A DNA stretch of 8,237 nt from an uncultured Leuconostoc sp. (GTDB taxonomy: Bacteria; Bacillota; Bacilli; Lactobacillales; Lactobacillaceae): NCBI GenBank assembly GCA_900554745.1, contig USIU01000043.1, forward strand, positions 1 to 8,237. Direction: 5' to 3'. Every line of letters starts with the position of its first letter. Position 1 is the stretch's first letter. The position numbers and the translations under genes are program-made. The notes under the pieces were generated by a model. It ran no database searches and was not told the DNA's origin. It worked only from the letters and a program-made list of their open reading frames with translations. This document shows, one piece after another, positions 1 to 5,711 of this stretch.

Positions 1-629
1 TCGATAATCACAATGCGATCAGCCAGTGTCATCGCTTCTGTCTGGTCATGCGTCACATAAATAGTCGTGGCACCAATCCGCTTGTGAATCTTAGTGATTT
101 CTGCTCTAATTTCAACACGTAATTTGGCATCAAGGTTAGATAGGGGTTCATCCATTAACAAAATTTTTGCATCGCGAACGATTGCGCGTCCCATCGCGAC
201 ACGTTGCCTTTGACCACCAGATAAGTCAGCGGGTTTACGATCAAGATAGTCCTCAATCCCGAGAATTTTCGCTGCGTCTTGAACACGCTGGGTGATCTCT
301 GCTTTGGGGACTTTTCTTAATTTAAGACCGAAAGCAATATTATCAAACACGCTCATATGTGGGTAGAGGGCATAGTTTTGAAAGACCATCGCAATATCGC
401 GATCCTTAGGTGGGACATCGTTCATTAATTTATTGTCAATGAAAAATTCACCACCCGATATTTCTTCCAAGCCGGCAATCATACGTAACACAGTGGATTT
501 GCCAGAACCAGACGGCCCGACAAACACGATAAACTCTTTATCGTGAATTTGCAGATTATAATCTGCCACGGATGGGGTGGTCATATGGGGATAGGTTTTA
601 TTGATGTGTTCCAAACGAATTTCAGCCAT
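1..629 (-). CDS. malK: Maltodextrin-type ABC importer ATPase, MalK/MsmK family (3' part outside window)
   Basis: This is the cytoplasmic nucleotide-binding subunit that hydrolyses ATP to drive a CUT1 sugar importer. Translating the minus strand from ATG at 629 gives 209 complete codons before the left edge. All ABC signatures are present: Walker A GPSGSGKST at residues 38-46, Q-loop glutamine 84 in MVFQNYALYPH, signature LSGGQRQR at 136-143, Walker B ILLMDEP at 156-162 with catalytic E161, D-loop SNLD, and switch histidine 194 in YVTHDQ. The sequence HDQTEAMTLADRI is typical of the MalK/MsmX/UgpC group. The missing part would hold the rest of the ATPase core end and the C-terminal OB-fold regulatory domain. 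The start is supported by AAGGAAG at 635-641, 5 bases upstream. It is divergent from malEFG and shares its control region, so it most likely serves that transporter. MsmX-like ATPases often serve several importers, so exclusivity is not shown. Confidence 0.93.
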   Translation of the reverse strand, partial: MAEIRLEHINKTYPHMTTPSVADYNLQIHDKEFIVFVGPSGSGKSTVLRMIAGLEEISGGEFFIDNKLMNDVPPKDRDIAMVFQNYALYPHMSVFDNIAFGLKLRKVPKAEITQRVQDAAKILGIEDYLDRKPADLSGGQRQRVAMGRAIVRDAKILLMDEPLSNLDAKLRVEIRAEITKIHKRIGATTIYVTHDQTEAMTLADRIVII

Positions 630-673
630 TTTTTCTTCCTTGTTCTTTAATATCGGGTCTTGTATCCAAAAAA

Positions 674-687
674 TAATAGCGCTTACA
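674..687 (-). promoter_or_regulatory. cre/LacI-type operator 1, malK start-site proximal
   Basis: Read on the minus strand this is TGTAAGCGCTATTA. It fits the CcpA cre consensus TGNAANCGNWNNCA at every fixed position except the penultimate C. It keeps the TAAGCGCT core of operator 3. It lies just downstream of the predicted malK -10, over or immediately after the expected transcription start, where a bound repressor would block malK. Whether CcpA or the neighbouring MalR-like protein binds cannot be decided from sequence. Confidence 0.6.
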
Positions 688-693
688 TGAGTA

Positions 694-721
694 AGATTAG
701 CATATTTAAAAATAAATGCAA
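694..721 (-). promoter_or_regulatory. Predicted malK promoter
   Basis: On the minus strand, TTGCAT (721-716) is followed after 16 bases by TAATCT (699-694), with a TGC extension of the -10 at 702-700. The -35 is weak (3 of 6) and so is the -10 (3 of 6), so the call relies on the extended -10, the spacing, and the mirrored arrangement at the malE promoter. The -35 is embedded in operator 2. Confidence 0.45.
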
Positions 722-730
722 GCGCTTCCA
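717..730 (+). promoter_or_regulatory. cre/LacI-type operator 2, overlapping malK -35
   Basis: TGCAAGCGCTTCCA matches TGNAANCGNWNNCA at every fixed position. The reverse strand carries AAGCGCTTGCATT, identical to the same stretch of operator 3 on the plus strand. The site covers the predicted malK -35, so occupancy would compete with RNA polymerase. Its centre is 43 bp from operator 1 and 178 bp from operator 3. Confidence 0.75.
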
Positions 731-784
731 CAAAAGTGGTGGACCAAATTTTATATGTTTGTGAAAAATATGATGAATGCAATA

Positions 785-794
785 ACGATATCGT
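785..794. repeat. 10-base perfect palindrome ACGATATCGT
   Basis: A perfect palindrome in the middle of the divergent control region, with no extension into the flanks. It could be a protein-binding site, but a 10-base palindrome in AT-rich intergenic DNA can arise by chance. No known regulator is assigned. Confidence 0.3.
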
Positions 795-828
795 CATAAA
801 TACAGACATAATAAACAAATACTGCGCT

Positions 829-848
829 ATTATGCTCAATTATGCGCA
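829..848. repeat. Tandem 10-mer, ATTATGCTCA / ATTATGCGCA
   Basis: Two head-to-tail copies of a 10-base unit differ at one position. The 10-base period is about one helical turn, so both copies face the same side of the DNA, upstream of operator 3 and the predicted malE promoter. This resembles an activator half-site pair, but no activator is identified. Confidence 0.35.
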
Positions 849-894
849 ATCAAAATTTCACAACGTGATTAGACCGATTGATAAAAAATAAAAA

Positions 895-908
895 TGTAAG
901 CGCTTGCA
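895..908 (+). promoter_or_regulatory. cre/LacI-type operator 3, overlapping malE -35
   Basis: TGTAAGCGCTTGCA is a full match to TGNAANCGNWNNCA, and its A and T flanks also fit the longer W...W form. It is nearly palindromic around AAGCGCTT. It overlaps the predicted malE -35 (TTGCAT, 904-909), a position expected to give repression. It is the strongest of the three operators and could bind CcpA, the local LacI-family protein, or both. Confidence 0.8.
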
Positions 909-932
909 TTAATTGGATAAATGTTTTATGCT
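904..932 (+). promoter_or_regulatory. Predicted malEFG promoter
   Basis: TTGCAT (904-909) and TATGCT (927-932) are separated by 17 bases. Matches to consensus are 3 of 6 and 4 of 6, so this is a weak promoter by sequence. The optimal spacing, the operator overlap and the mirror-image arrangement of the malK promoter support it. The start site would fall near 939, leaving a leader of roughly 43 bases before malE. Confidence 0.45.
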
Positions 933-967
933 GAGTGCGTGCTCAAAAATAAAAAGAGAATTTTTCT

Positions 968-972
968 GGAGG
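968..972 (+). promoter_or_regulatory. malE ribosome binding site (decides the start)
   Basis: GGAGG lies 9 bases before ATG 982. The reading frame is open from TTG 913, but a start there would place this ribosome site inside the coding region and put a charged, non-signal stretch ahead of the signal peptide. The start at 982 is therefore preferred. Confidence 0.85.
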
Positions 973-981
973 AAAAATAGC

Positions 982-2214
982 ATGAGAAAAATGATGCGCG
1001 TGACGACGGGTGCAATGGTAACGTTGCTGACGACTTCAACTGCCGTTGGTATATTGAGTGTTGCACTTGATACACCGACTGTAAGTGCTGCCAAGACAAC
1101 CAAATTGAAGTTGTGGGTGGACACCGATACAAAACCAACTTATGTTCAAGCTGTCAAAGATTTTGAAAAAGCAAATCCTGGTATCAAGGTGACGATTAAG
1201 TACACGAACTCAACGGATGCCTTAAAAAATTTGCAAAAGGATTCATCGGCTGCTGCTGATGTCTTCATGTTTCCGCACGATCAAATCGGTTCGCTAGCGT
1301 CACAGGGATTGATTTATCAAAATACTAAATATGCCAAAAGCCTGAAATCAACACAAATTTCTAATGCCATGAAGGGCGCAACCTATAAGGGCAAGGTGTA
1401 TGGTTATCCTTACGGGATTGAGTCACAAGTCTTGTATTATAACAAAACACAACTTGGCAATGAGGATATTAAATCTTGGACGAGCTTGACATCTAAGGGG
1501 AAAATAGGGACCAATTTCGCAGCAGCTGGTGCGAACTACATTTTCTCACCACTCTTTTACACTGCCGGTGATACGTTGTATGGTGCTAATGGTGAAAAAG
1601 CCAAGGGCACCAATATTGACAACCAAAAAGGCGTGTCAGTTTTGAAGTGGATCAAAGCACAAAAAGACAATCCGGGCGTCATCCAAGCCAGCACAAATAC
1701 ATTGAATTTGCTCCAATCAGGCAATATTTCCGCAACTTTGTCTGGCCCATGGTCTTATAATGACTATAAAAAAGCCCTTGGCGATAACTTAGGCATTGCA
1801 CCATATCCGACGGTTGACTTGGGTTCTGGTGAAAAGCAGATGCAAGCGTTCTTGGGGGTTAAGTTGTTCGGTGTGAAACAAGACACCAAGGCACCATTAG
1901 CAGCGATGAAATTAGCAAAGTACTTATCAAGTGATCAGGTACAAGAGCTAGGCTTCAAAAATTCGCACTACATTCCATCCTCTAAAAAAGTGCAAGCTTC
2001 GCAAGATATTCAAAATGATGCGCTTGCTAAGGCAGTTGTAGACATGTCGCAGAAAGGTTATTCAACACCAATGCCTAAATCACCAGCCATGGCTAACTTC
2101 TGGACATCAGCTGATGCCTTGTTTAATGATACTTACAAGGGCAAAATTTCAGACAGTCAAATGTTACCAAAGTTGACCACTTTGGTTAAAAATGCCTCAA
2201 AATCAGTGAAATAA
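982..2214 (+). CDS. malE: Maltose/maltodextrin-type extracellular substrate-binding protein
   Basis: This is a CUT1 (SBP_bac_1 fold) solute-binding protein of 410 aa, expected to capture an oligosaccharide outside the cell and deliver it to MalF-MalG. The N-terminus has a basic n-region (RKMMR), a hydrophobic core at about residues 8-28, and a signal peptidase I-like end (VSA/A at 34-37). The mature part begins KLKLWVDTD. Family features include DVFMFPHDQIG near 93-103, YGYPYGIESQVLYYNK, and SATLSGPWSYNDYKKALGDN in the C-terminal half. There is no lipobox, and I find no cysteine in the whole protein. This is unusual because Gram-positive binding proteins are normally lipid-anchored. It is first in the malE-malF-malG operon, followed by an intercistronic hairpin. 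Maltodextrin is the best family guess; other alpha-glucosides are possible. Confidence 0.9.
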   Translation: MRKMMRVTTGAMVTLLTTSTAVGILSVALDTPTVSAAKTTKLKLWVDTDTKPTYVQAVKDFEKANPGIKVTIKYTNSTDALKNLQKDSSAAADVFMFPHDQIGSLASQGLIYQNTKYAKSLKSTQISNAMKGATYKGKVYGYPYGIESQVLYYNKTQLGNEDIKSWTSLTSKGKIGTNFAAAGANYIFSPLFYTAGDTLYGANGEKAKGTNIDNQKGVSVLKWIKAQKDNPGVIQASTNTLNLLQSGNISATLSGPWSYNDYKKALGDNLGIAPYPTVDLGSGEKQMQAFLGVKLFGVKQDTKAPLAAMKLAKYLSSDQVQELGFKNSHYIPSSKKVQASQDIQNDALAKAVVDMSQKGYSTPMPKSPAMANFWTSADALFNDTYKGKISDSQMLPKLTTLVKNASKSVK

Positions 2215-2221
2215 TAGTCAA

Positions 2222-2246
2222 ACAGTGAGTGGCGATCAGTCACTGT
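2222..2246 (+). repeat. malE-malF intercistronic hairpin
   Basis: ACAGTGA (2222-2228) pairs with TCACTGT (2240-2246). After a G-G mismatch, two more pairs (TG with CA) close a 5-base loop GCGAT. No U-run follows, so it is not a canonical intrinsic terminator. Such hairpins after a binding-protein gene commonly stabilise the upstream mRNA and lower expression of the permease genes. That role is inferred here. Confidence 0.6.
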
Positions 2247-2259
2247 GTACATACTCATG

Positions 2260-2266
2260 AAGGATG
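2260..2266 (+). promoter_or_regulatory. malF ribosome binding site (decides the start)
   Basis: AAGGATG differs from AAGGAGG by one base and lies 9 bases before ATG 2276. The alternative in-frame ATG at 2264 overlaps this element and has no properly spaced ribosome site, so 2276 is the likelier start. Confidence 0.65.
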
Positions 2267-2275
2267 GAAAGCAAG

Positions 2276-3637
2276 ATGTTTAAAAGAAAAAAACATGCGA
2301 CTGTTGAAACGCATATCCCACTAACGCAATTATTTAAACAAGCAGATGGTGCGACTAAGGCCGCTTATTTTATCATGGGTGCTGCCAACATTGCCAATAA
2401 ACAATATCTCAAAGGCTTCCTCTTTTTAGTCCTAGAAATATCTTGGGTGGCGTGGTTGTTCACGACCGGATTAAAAGCCTATCACAACATGATCACGTTA
2501 GGCACCCATGCCCAAGGTTTGGTTTATGACAAAAAGTTAGGGATTGCTGTTTTAAAAGCAGGGGATAATTCGATGCTTTTGCTCCTGTGGGGGATGCTAG
2601 CAGTCATGATTACGGTCATGTTTGTGCTCCTATACCGGGCTAATTTGGGGTCGGCGCGTAAAATATGGGCATTAAAACAAGCCGGTGAGCCACTGCCAAC
2701 TTTGAAGCAAGACTTAGCATCCTTACTTGACGAAAAAATGCATGTGACGTTGATGGCCATGCCAATGATTGGTGTGTTATTCTTTACCATTTTGCCACTG
2801 ATTTATATGATTGCGATTGCGTTTACATCATATGATCACAATCACTTACCACCTAAAAATTTATTTAACTGGGTTGGCTTTGCGAATTTTGGTAATGTGA
2901 TTTCAGGGCAAATGGCTAGTACCTTCTTTCCGGTTCTGGGGTGGACGTTAATTTGGGCCGTTGCAGCTACAGTGACTTCATTTTTCTTTGGCGTTATCTT
3001 GGCAATGATGATCAACGCGAAGGGCATCAAAGGGAAAAAAGTTTTTCGAACGCTCTTCATTTTAACGATGGCGATTCCAGCCTTCATTAGTTTACTGATT
3101 ATGAACAATATGTTTGCTGACGGCGGGTTAGTGAACACCTTACTGATCAACGCTGGTCTGATTAAAACATCGTTACCATTTTTCACCAATCCGTTATTTG
3201 CGAAGTTGACCATTATTGTTGTTAACCTATGGATTGGTATTCCAGCGACAATGTTAGTGACAACAGGGATTTTACAAAATCAATCTGAAGAACAAATTGA
3301 AGCAGCAGAAATGGATGGCGCTAATAAATTTCAAATTTTCAAGTCTATCACCTTTCCACAAATTGTTTTTGTGATGGCGCCGAGCTTAATTCAACAGTTC
3401 ATTGGGAATGTGAACAACTTCAATGTGATTTATTTGTTAACAGGTGGTGGACCAGCTAACTCTAATTATTACGGCGCTGGCTCAACGGATTTGCTGATTA
3501 CTTGGTTATATAATCTAACGTTGAATACTGCTGACTATAACTTAGCTTCAGTCATTGGTATCTTAATCTTCATTTTGTCCGCAACGTTCTCGTTGCTTGC
3601 TTATAAGAAAATATCAAATTCTGGCATGGAGGCCTAA
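2276..3637 (+). CDS. malF: Maltodextrin-type ABC importer permease, MalF family
   Basis: This 453-aa integral membrane subunit forms half of the CUT1 sugar channel. The core permease carries the cytoplasmic EAA loop EAAEMDGANKFQIFKSITFP from residue 342, where the MalK ATPase docks. Typical MalF sequence VNNFNVIYLLTGGGP follows. Before the core (first core helix about 156-183) there is an N-terminal region with two extra hydrophobic segments (about 44-65 and 99-120) around an extracytoplasmic loop, reminiscent of the additional N-terminal part of MalF proteins. The stretch MGAANIANKQYLKGFLFL (34-51) looks like the G...Q..KG.LFL pattern seen in TM2-type segments. The gene lies 61 bases after malE and 2 bases before malG, consistent with one mRNA. 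Confidence 0.92.
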   Translation: MFKRKKHATVETHIPLTQLFKQADGATKAAYFIMGAANIANKQYLKGFLFLVLEISWVAWLFTTGLKAYHNMITLGTHAQGLVYDKKLGIAVLKAGDNSMLLLLWGMLAVMITVMFVLLYRANLGSARKIWALKQAGEPLPTLKQDLASLLDEKMHVTLMAMPMIGVLFFTILPLIYMIAIAFTSYDHNHLPPKNLFNWVGFANFGNVISGQMASTFFPVLGWTLIWAVAATVTSFFFGVILAMMINAKGIKGKKVFRTLFILTMAIPAFISLLIMNNMFADGGLVNTLLINAGLIKTSLPFFTNPLFAKLTIIVVNLWIGIPATMLVTTGILQNQSEEQIEAAEMDGANKFQIFKSITFPQIVFVMAPSLIQQFIGNVNNFNVIYLLTGGGPANSNYYGAGSTDLLITWLYNLTLNTADYNLASVIGILIFILSATFSLLAYKKISNSGMEA

Positions 3638-3639
3638 CA

Positions 3640-4488
3640 ATGCATAGTTTAAAAGGCGTAAAACGCCGTAATACAATGATTTTGTATCTCTTATTGACTG
3701 TCATGGCAATTGTTTGGGTCGTGCCCATTCTTTGGATTATATTGACGAGTTTCCGCGGGGAGGGTGGCGCGTTTGTGAACTATTTTTGGCCAAAAACCTA
3801 TACGTTTCATAACTACGTCCAACTCTTTACCAACGCACAATATCCTTTTGGTCGCTGGTTCTTGAATACATTATTTGTGTCGGTTGTGAGTGGCGTTATT
3901 TCCACAGCGTTAGTATTAGCCATGGCATACTCATTGAGTCGTCTACGCTTTAAGTTAAAGGGTCCTTTTTTGAAAGTTGCCTTAGTCTTAAACATGTTTC
4001 CGGGATTTATGGCTATGTTTGCGATCTATTATATTTTAAAAGCTGCTGGTTTGACGCAAAGTTTATTTGCCTTAATACTAGTTTATGTGTCTGGTGCTGG
4101 TTTGGTATTTTATATCCAAAAAGGCTTTTTCGACACCATTCCATATTCATTGGATGAAAGTGCCATGCTCGATGGCGCAACGAAATGGCAAATTTTTACC
4201 AAAATCACTTTGCCATTATCTAAACCAATCATTGTCTTTACGGCATTGACAGCGTTTACTGGGCCTTGGATGGATTTCATTTTTGCTCAGGTAATTATGG
4301 GTGACAATGTTAAAAACTATACCGTTGCCATCGGATTATATTCGATGATGACGAAAGAAACGGCTAATTCATTATTCATGAGTTTCGCTGCCGGCGCAGT
4401 GATTATTGCCATTCCAATTACGATTTTGTTTATTGTGTTGCAACGCTTCTACGTTTCTGGTGTCACAAGTGGTTCGGTCAAAGGTTAA
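3640..4488 (+). CDS. malG: Maltodextrin-type ABC importer permease, MalG family
   Basis: This is the second channel-forming permease of the importer, 282 aa, the usual length for MalG. The first membrane segment is at about residues 13-36, ending in ILTSFRGEGG, a common MalG feature. The EAA loop is present as ESAMLDGATKWQIFTKITLP from residue 173. The expected FTGPWMDFIFAQ follows, and the C-terminus ends FYVSGVTSGSVKG, a family-typical tail. GGAGG at 3628-3632, inside the end of malF, lies 7 bases before the ATG. With only 2 bases between the genes, malF and malG are probably translationally coupled. The stop codon lies at the base of the operon terminator. Confidence 0.94.
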   Translation: MHSLKGVKRRNTMILYLLLTVMAIVWVVPILWIILTSFRGEGGAFVNYFWPKTYTFHNYVQLFTNAQYPFGRWFLNTLFVSVVSGVISTALVLAMAYSLSRLRFKLKGPFLKVALVLNMFPGFMAMFAIYYILKAAGLTQSLFALILVYVSGAGLVFYIQKGFFDTIPYSLDESAMLDGATKWQIFTKITLPLSKPIIVFTALTAFTGPWMDFIFAQVIMGDNVKNYTVAIGLYSMMTKETANSLFMSFAAGAVIIAIPITILFIVLQRFYVSGVTSGSVKG

Positions 4489-4518
4489 AAAGATTGGGAC
4501 GGCAGTCCCAATCTTTTT
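4487..4518 (+). terminator. malEFG intrinsic terminator
   Basis: A 14-bp perfect stem (4487-4500 with 4505-4518) closes a GGCA loop, and its 3' arm ends in TTTTT. The inner stem GATTGGGAC/GTCCCAATC is GC-containing and strong. It overlaps the last two bases of the malG stop codon and ends the operon before the regulator gene. Confidence 0.92.
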
Positions 4519-4520
4519 CA

Positions 4521-4529
4521 TGTTACAAT
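4521..4529 (+). promoter_or_regulatory. Predicted extended -10 promoter of the malR-like gene
   Basis: TGTTACAAT contains TG, one base, and TACAAT (5 of 6 to TATAAT). It starts 3 bases after the malG terminator. No good -35 is present at 16-18 bases upstream, where the terminator stem lies. The start would be near 4536, giving a leader of about 14 bases. No cre-like site overlaps it, so expression may be constitutive. Confidence 0.45.
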
Positions 4530-4549
4530 AACGGGGACAGGAGATCACG

Positions 4550-5545
4550 ATGGTAACCATACAAGATATTGCAAATGAATCCGGCGTGGCTATTTCAACG
4601 GTTTCGCGTGCGTTGGCTGATTCACCCAAAATTAGTGTTAAAACAAAGGCGCGGATTAAAAAAATTGCACAAAATATGGGCTATACGCCAAATTTTGCTG
4701 CACGGAACTTAACCCAGCGTGAAAGTAATACGGTGGGGGTTGTTTTTCAACCACAAGCCGTCGGGAGTGCTGAAAATGAGTTTGCCATGCAATTGCTATT
4801 TGGGATTAATTCGCAACTTGTTGCGCGACAATACTTATTGACAACTGCAACGGGCAACAATTGGTCTGAAGTCTACAATGCCGTTAAAATGATGGTGGAA
4901 GCCGGACAAGTTCGTCGTTTTATACTGCTTTACACGGTTGAAAATGATCCGATTTCTGAATTATTACGAGAAAACAACGCCCGTGTGGTGGTGACTGGCG
5001 AACCGGAACAAGCGCATCATGTTTTATACGTGGATAATGATAATCGACGAGCTGGCGAAGAAGCAACGCGACAGCTCGTTGACCAGTTTAATCTCAAAGT
5101 ACCGCTCTTTGTGCGCACTTTGGCGGATTGGCGGTATGAGCGTAATCGTGAAATTGGGTTTCATATTGCCCAACCAACGGGGCAAATTTTATCATTACCG
5201 ATTGATTTTCAAGCGCAAAAACAGGTATTGAAAAGTTATTTCGAACAGCATCACGACATTGACGGCATTATTGCGAGTGATGACAAAATCGGTTATCTGG
5301 CACGTCATCAAGCCCAAGCCCATTTGCCTACTCACCCAAAATTGCCAACGATTGCCTTTAATCGTTCTGAATACGCCCGACTTGGTGGTAAGGACTTCTA
5401 TTCAGTTGATGTGTTACCCCGTAGTTTAGGCAGTGAAGCGGTCCGTTTATTATTTAATGATCAGCGTTCTGAATTAGAGCAAACAAAGGCAACCAGTGTG
5501 ATTGTGCCGTATCGTTTACCTGAATTTGGGGATGACACCTGGTAA
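4550..5545 (+). CDS. malR: LacI/GalR-family transcriptional regulator, MalR-like
   Basis: This is a 331-aa DNA-binding regulator that probably controls the adjacent sugar importer. The N-terminal helix-turn-helix is TIQDIANESGVAISTVSRAL (3-22), with recognition positions I15, S16 and R20. The hinge helix region PNFAARNL (47-54) carries the conserved minor-groove leucine at 54. A periplasmic-binding-protein-like effector domain starts at about 62 (VGVVFQPQ), with family patterns YVDNDNRRAGEEAT (160-173), WRYERNREIGF (194-204) and DGIIASDDKIG (238-248). AGGAGA at 4539-4544 is 5 bases before the ATG. It lies directly after the malEFG terminator in its own unit. The three AAGCGCT-core sites upstream of malK and malE are plausible operators. 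MalR is inferred from position and family, not from a ligand-specific residue. Confidence 0.82.
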   Translation: MVTIQDIANESGVAISTVSRALADSPKISVKTKARIKKIAQNMGYTPNFAARNLTQRESNTVGVVFQPQAVGSAENEFAMQLLFGINSQLVARQYLLTTATGNNWSEVYNAVKMMVEAGQVRRFILLYTVENDPISELLRENNARVVVTGEPEQAHHVLYVDNDNRRAGEEATRQLVDQFNLKVPLFVRTLADWRYERNREIGFHIAQPTGQILSLPIDFQAQKQVLKSYFEQHHDIDGIIASDDKIGYLARHQAQAHLPTHPKLPTIAFNRSEYARLGGKDFYSVDVLPRSLGSEAVRLLFNDQRSELEQTKATSVIVPYRLPEFGDDTW

Positions 5546-5656
5546 GTTGACACGATGGATCATGTCGCACTTAACCGGCCCGTGACATTTGAGGATATAA
5601 CGCCAACAACATACTTCTGTTTATCGTGATTAGAGGTATATTTTTGCGGGTATTCA

Positions 5657-5665
5657 TGCTATATT
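5657..5665 (+). promoter_or_regulatory. Predicted extended -10 promoter of the YitT-family gene
   Basis: TGCTATATT is an extended -10 (TG, one base, TATATT, 5 of 6). No convincing -35 lies 16-18 bases upstream. The start would be near 5672, about 40 bases before the ATG. I see no clear terminator after the malR-like gene (only weak imperfect inverted repeats around 5549-5588 without a U-run), so read-through from it is also possible. Confidence 0.4.
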
Positions 5666-5683
5666 TATCATACTCTAATTCAA

Positions 5684-5689
5684 AAAGGA
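5684..5689 (+). promoter_or_regulatory. Displaced ribosome binding site of the YitT-family gene
   Basis: AAAGGA is the only Shine-Dalgarno-like sequence ahead of ATG 5712, yet it is 22 bases away instead of the usual 5-10. A palindrome at 5693-5702 sits between them. In-frame TAA at 5697-5699 excludes a closer upstream start. Confidence 0.45.
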
Positions 5690-5692
5690 CAA

Positions 5693-5702
5693 GCGTTAAC
5701 GC
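5693..5702. repeat. 10-base perfect palindrome GCGTTAACGC
   Basis: A perfect palindrome between the ribosome site and start codon of the YitT-family gene. It may be an operator in the leader DNA, or fold in RNA as a 3-bp GCG/CGC stem with a TTAA loop. It lacks the central CG of the three cre-like sites, so it is not simply another copy of them. Confidence 0.45.
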
Positions 5703-5711
5703 ACATTTATC

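Larger units (their letters stand above)
630..981. other. Divergent malK / malEFG control region
   Basis: This AT-rich stretch of 352 bases holds no credible gene. It contains three LacI-family/cre-like operators (674-687, 717-730, 895-908), one predicted promoter for each direction, a 10-base palindrome (785-794), a tandem 10-mer (829-848), and the malE leader with its ribosome site. The middle part, about 731-894, has no recognised function beyond those small repeats. The layout points to coordinated control of both arms of the transporter locus. Confidence 0.85.

Noticed and set aside
727..743. TCCAC/GTGGA and CCAC/GTGG inverted repeats beside operator 2
   Set aside because: The stems are only 4-5 bp, overlap the operator and have no U-run; they are too short to call as an independent element.
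913..981. N-terminal extension of MalE from TTG 913, which contains LSAC and looks like a lipobox
   Set aside because: It has no hydrophobic stretch before the cysteine, it would contain the predicted -10 and the ribosome site, and GGAGG at 968-972 is ideally placed for ATG 982, which begins a normal signal peptide.
2264..2275. MalF start at ATG 2264
   Set aside because: That ATG overlaps the AAGGATG ribosome site that serves ATG 2276 and has no well-spaced site of its own.
2842..3213. Minus-strand open frame of 123 codons inside malF
   Set aside because: It lies fully within a clearly coding membrane-protein gene; it is an antisense shadow of hydrophobic codons.
5547..5575. TTGACA at 5547-5552 as the -35 of a YitT-family promoter
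   Set aside because: The -35 is perfect, but nothing resembling a -10 lies 16-18 bases downstream, so it is not called.
5549..5588. Imperfect inverted repeats after the malR-like gene as a terminator
   Set aside because: The pairing is interrupted, competing folds exist and no U-run follows.
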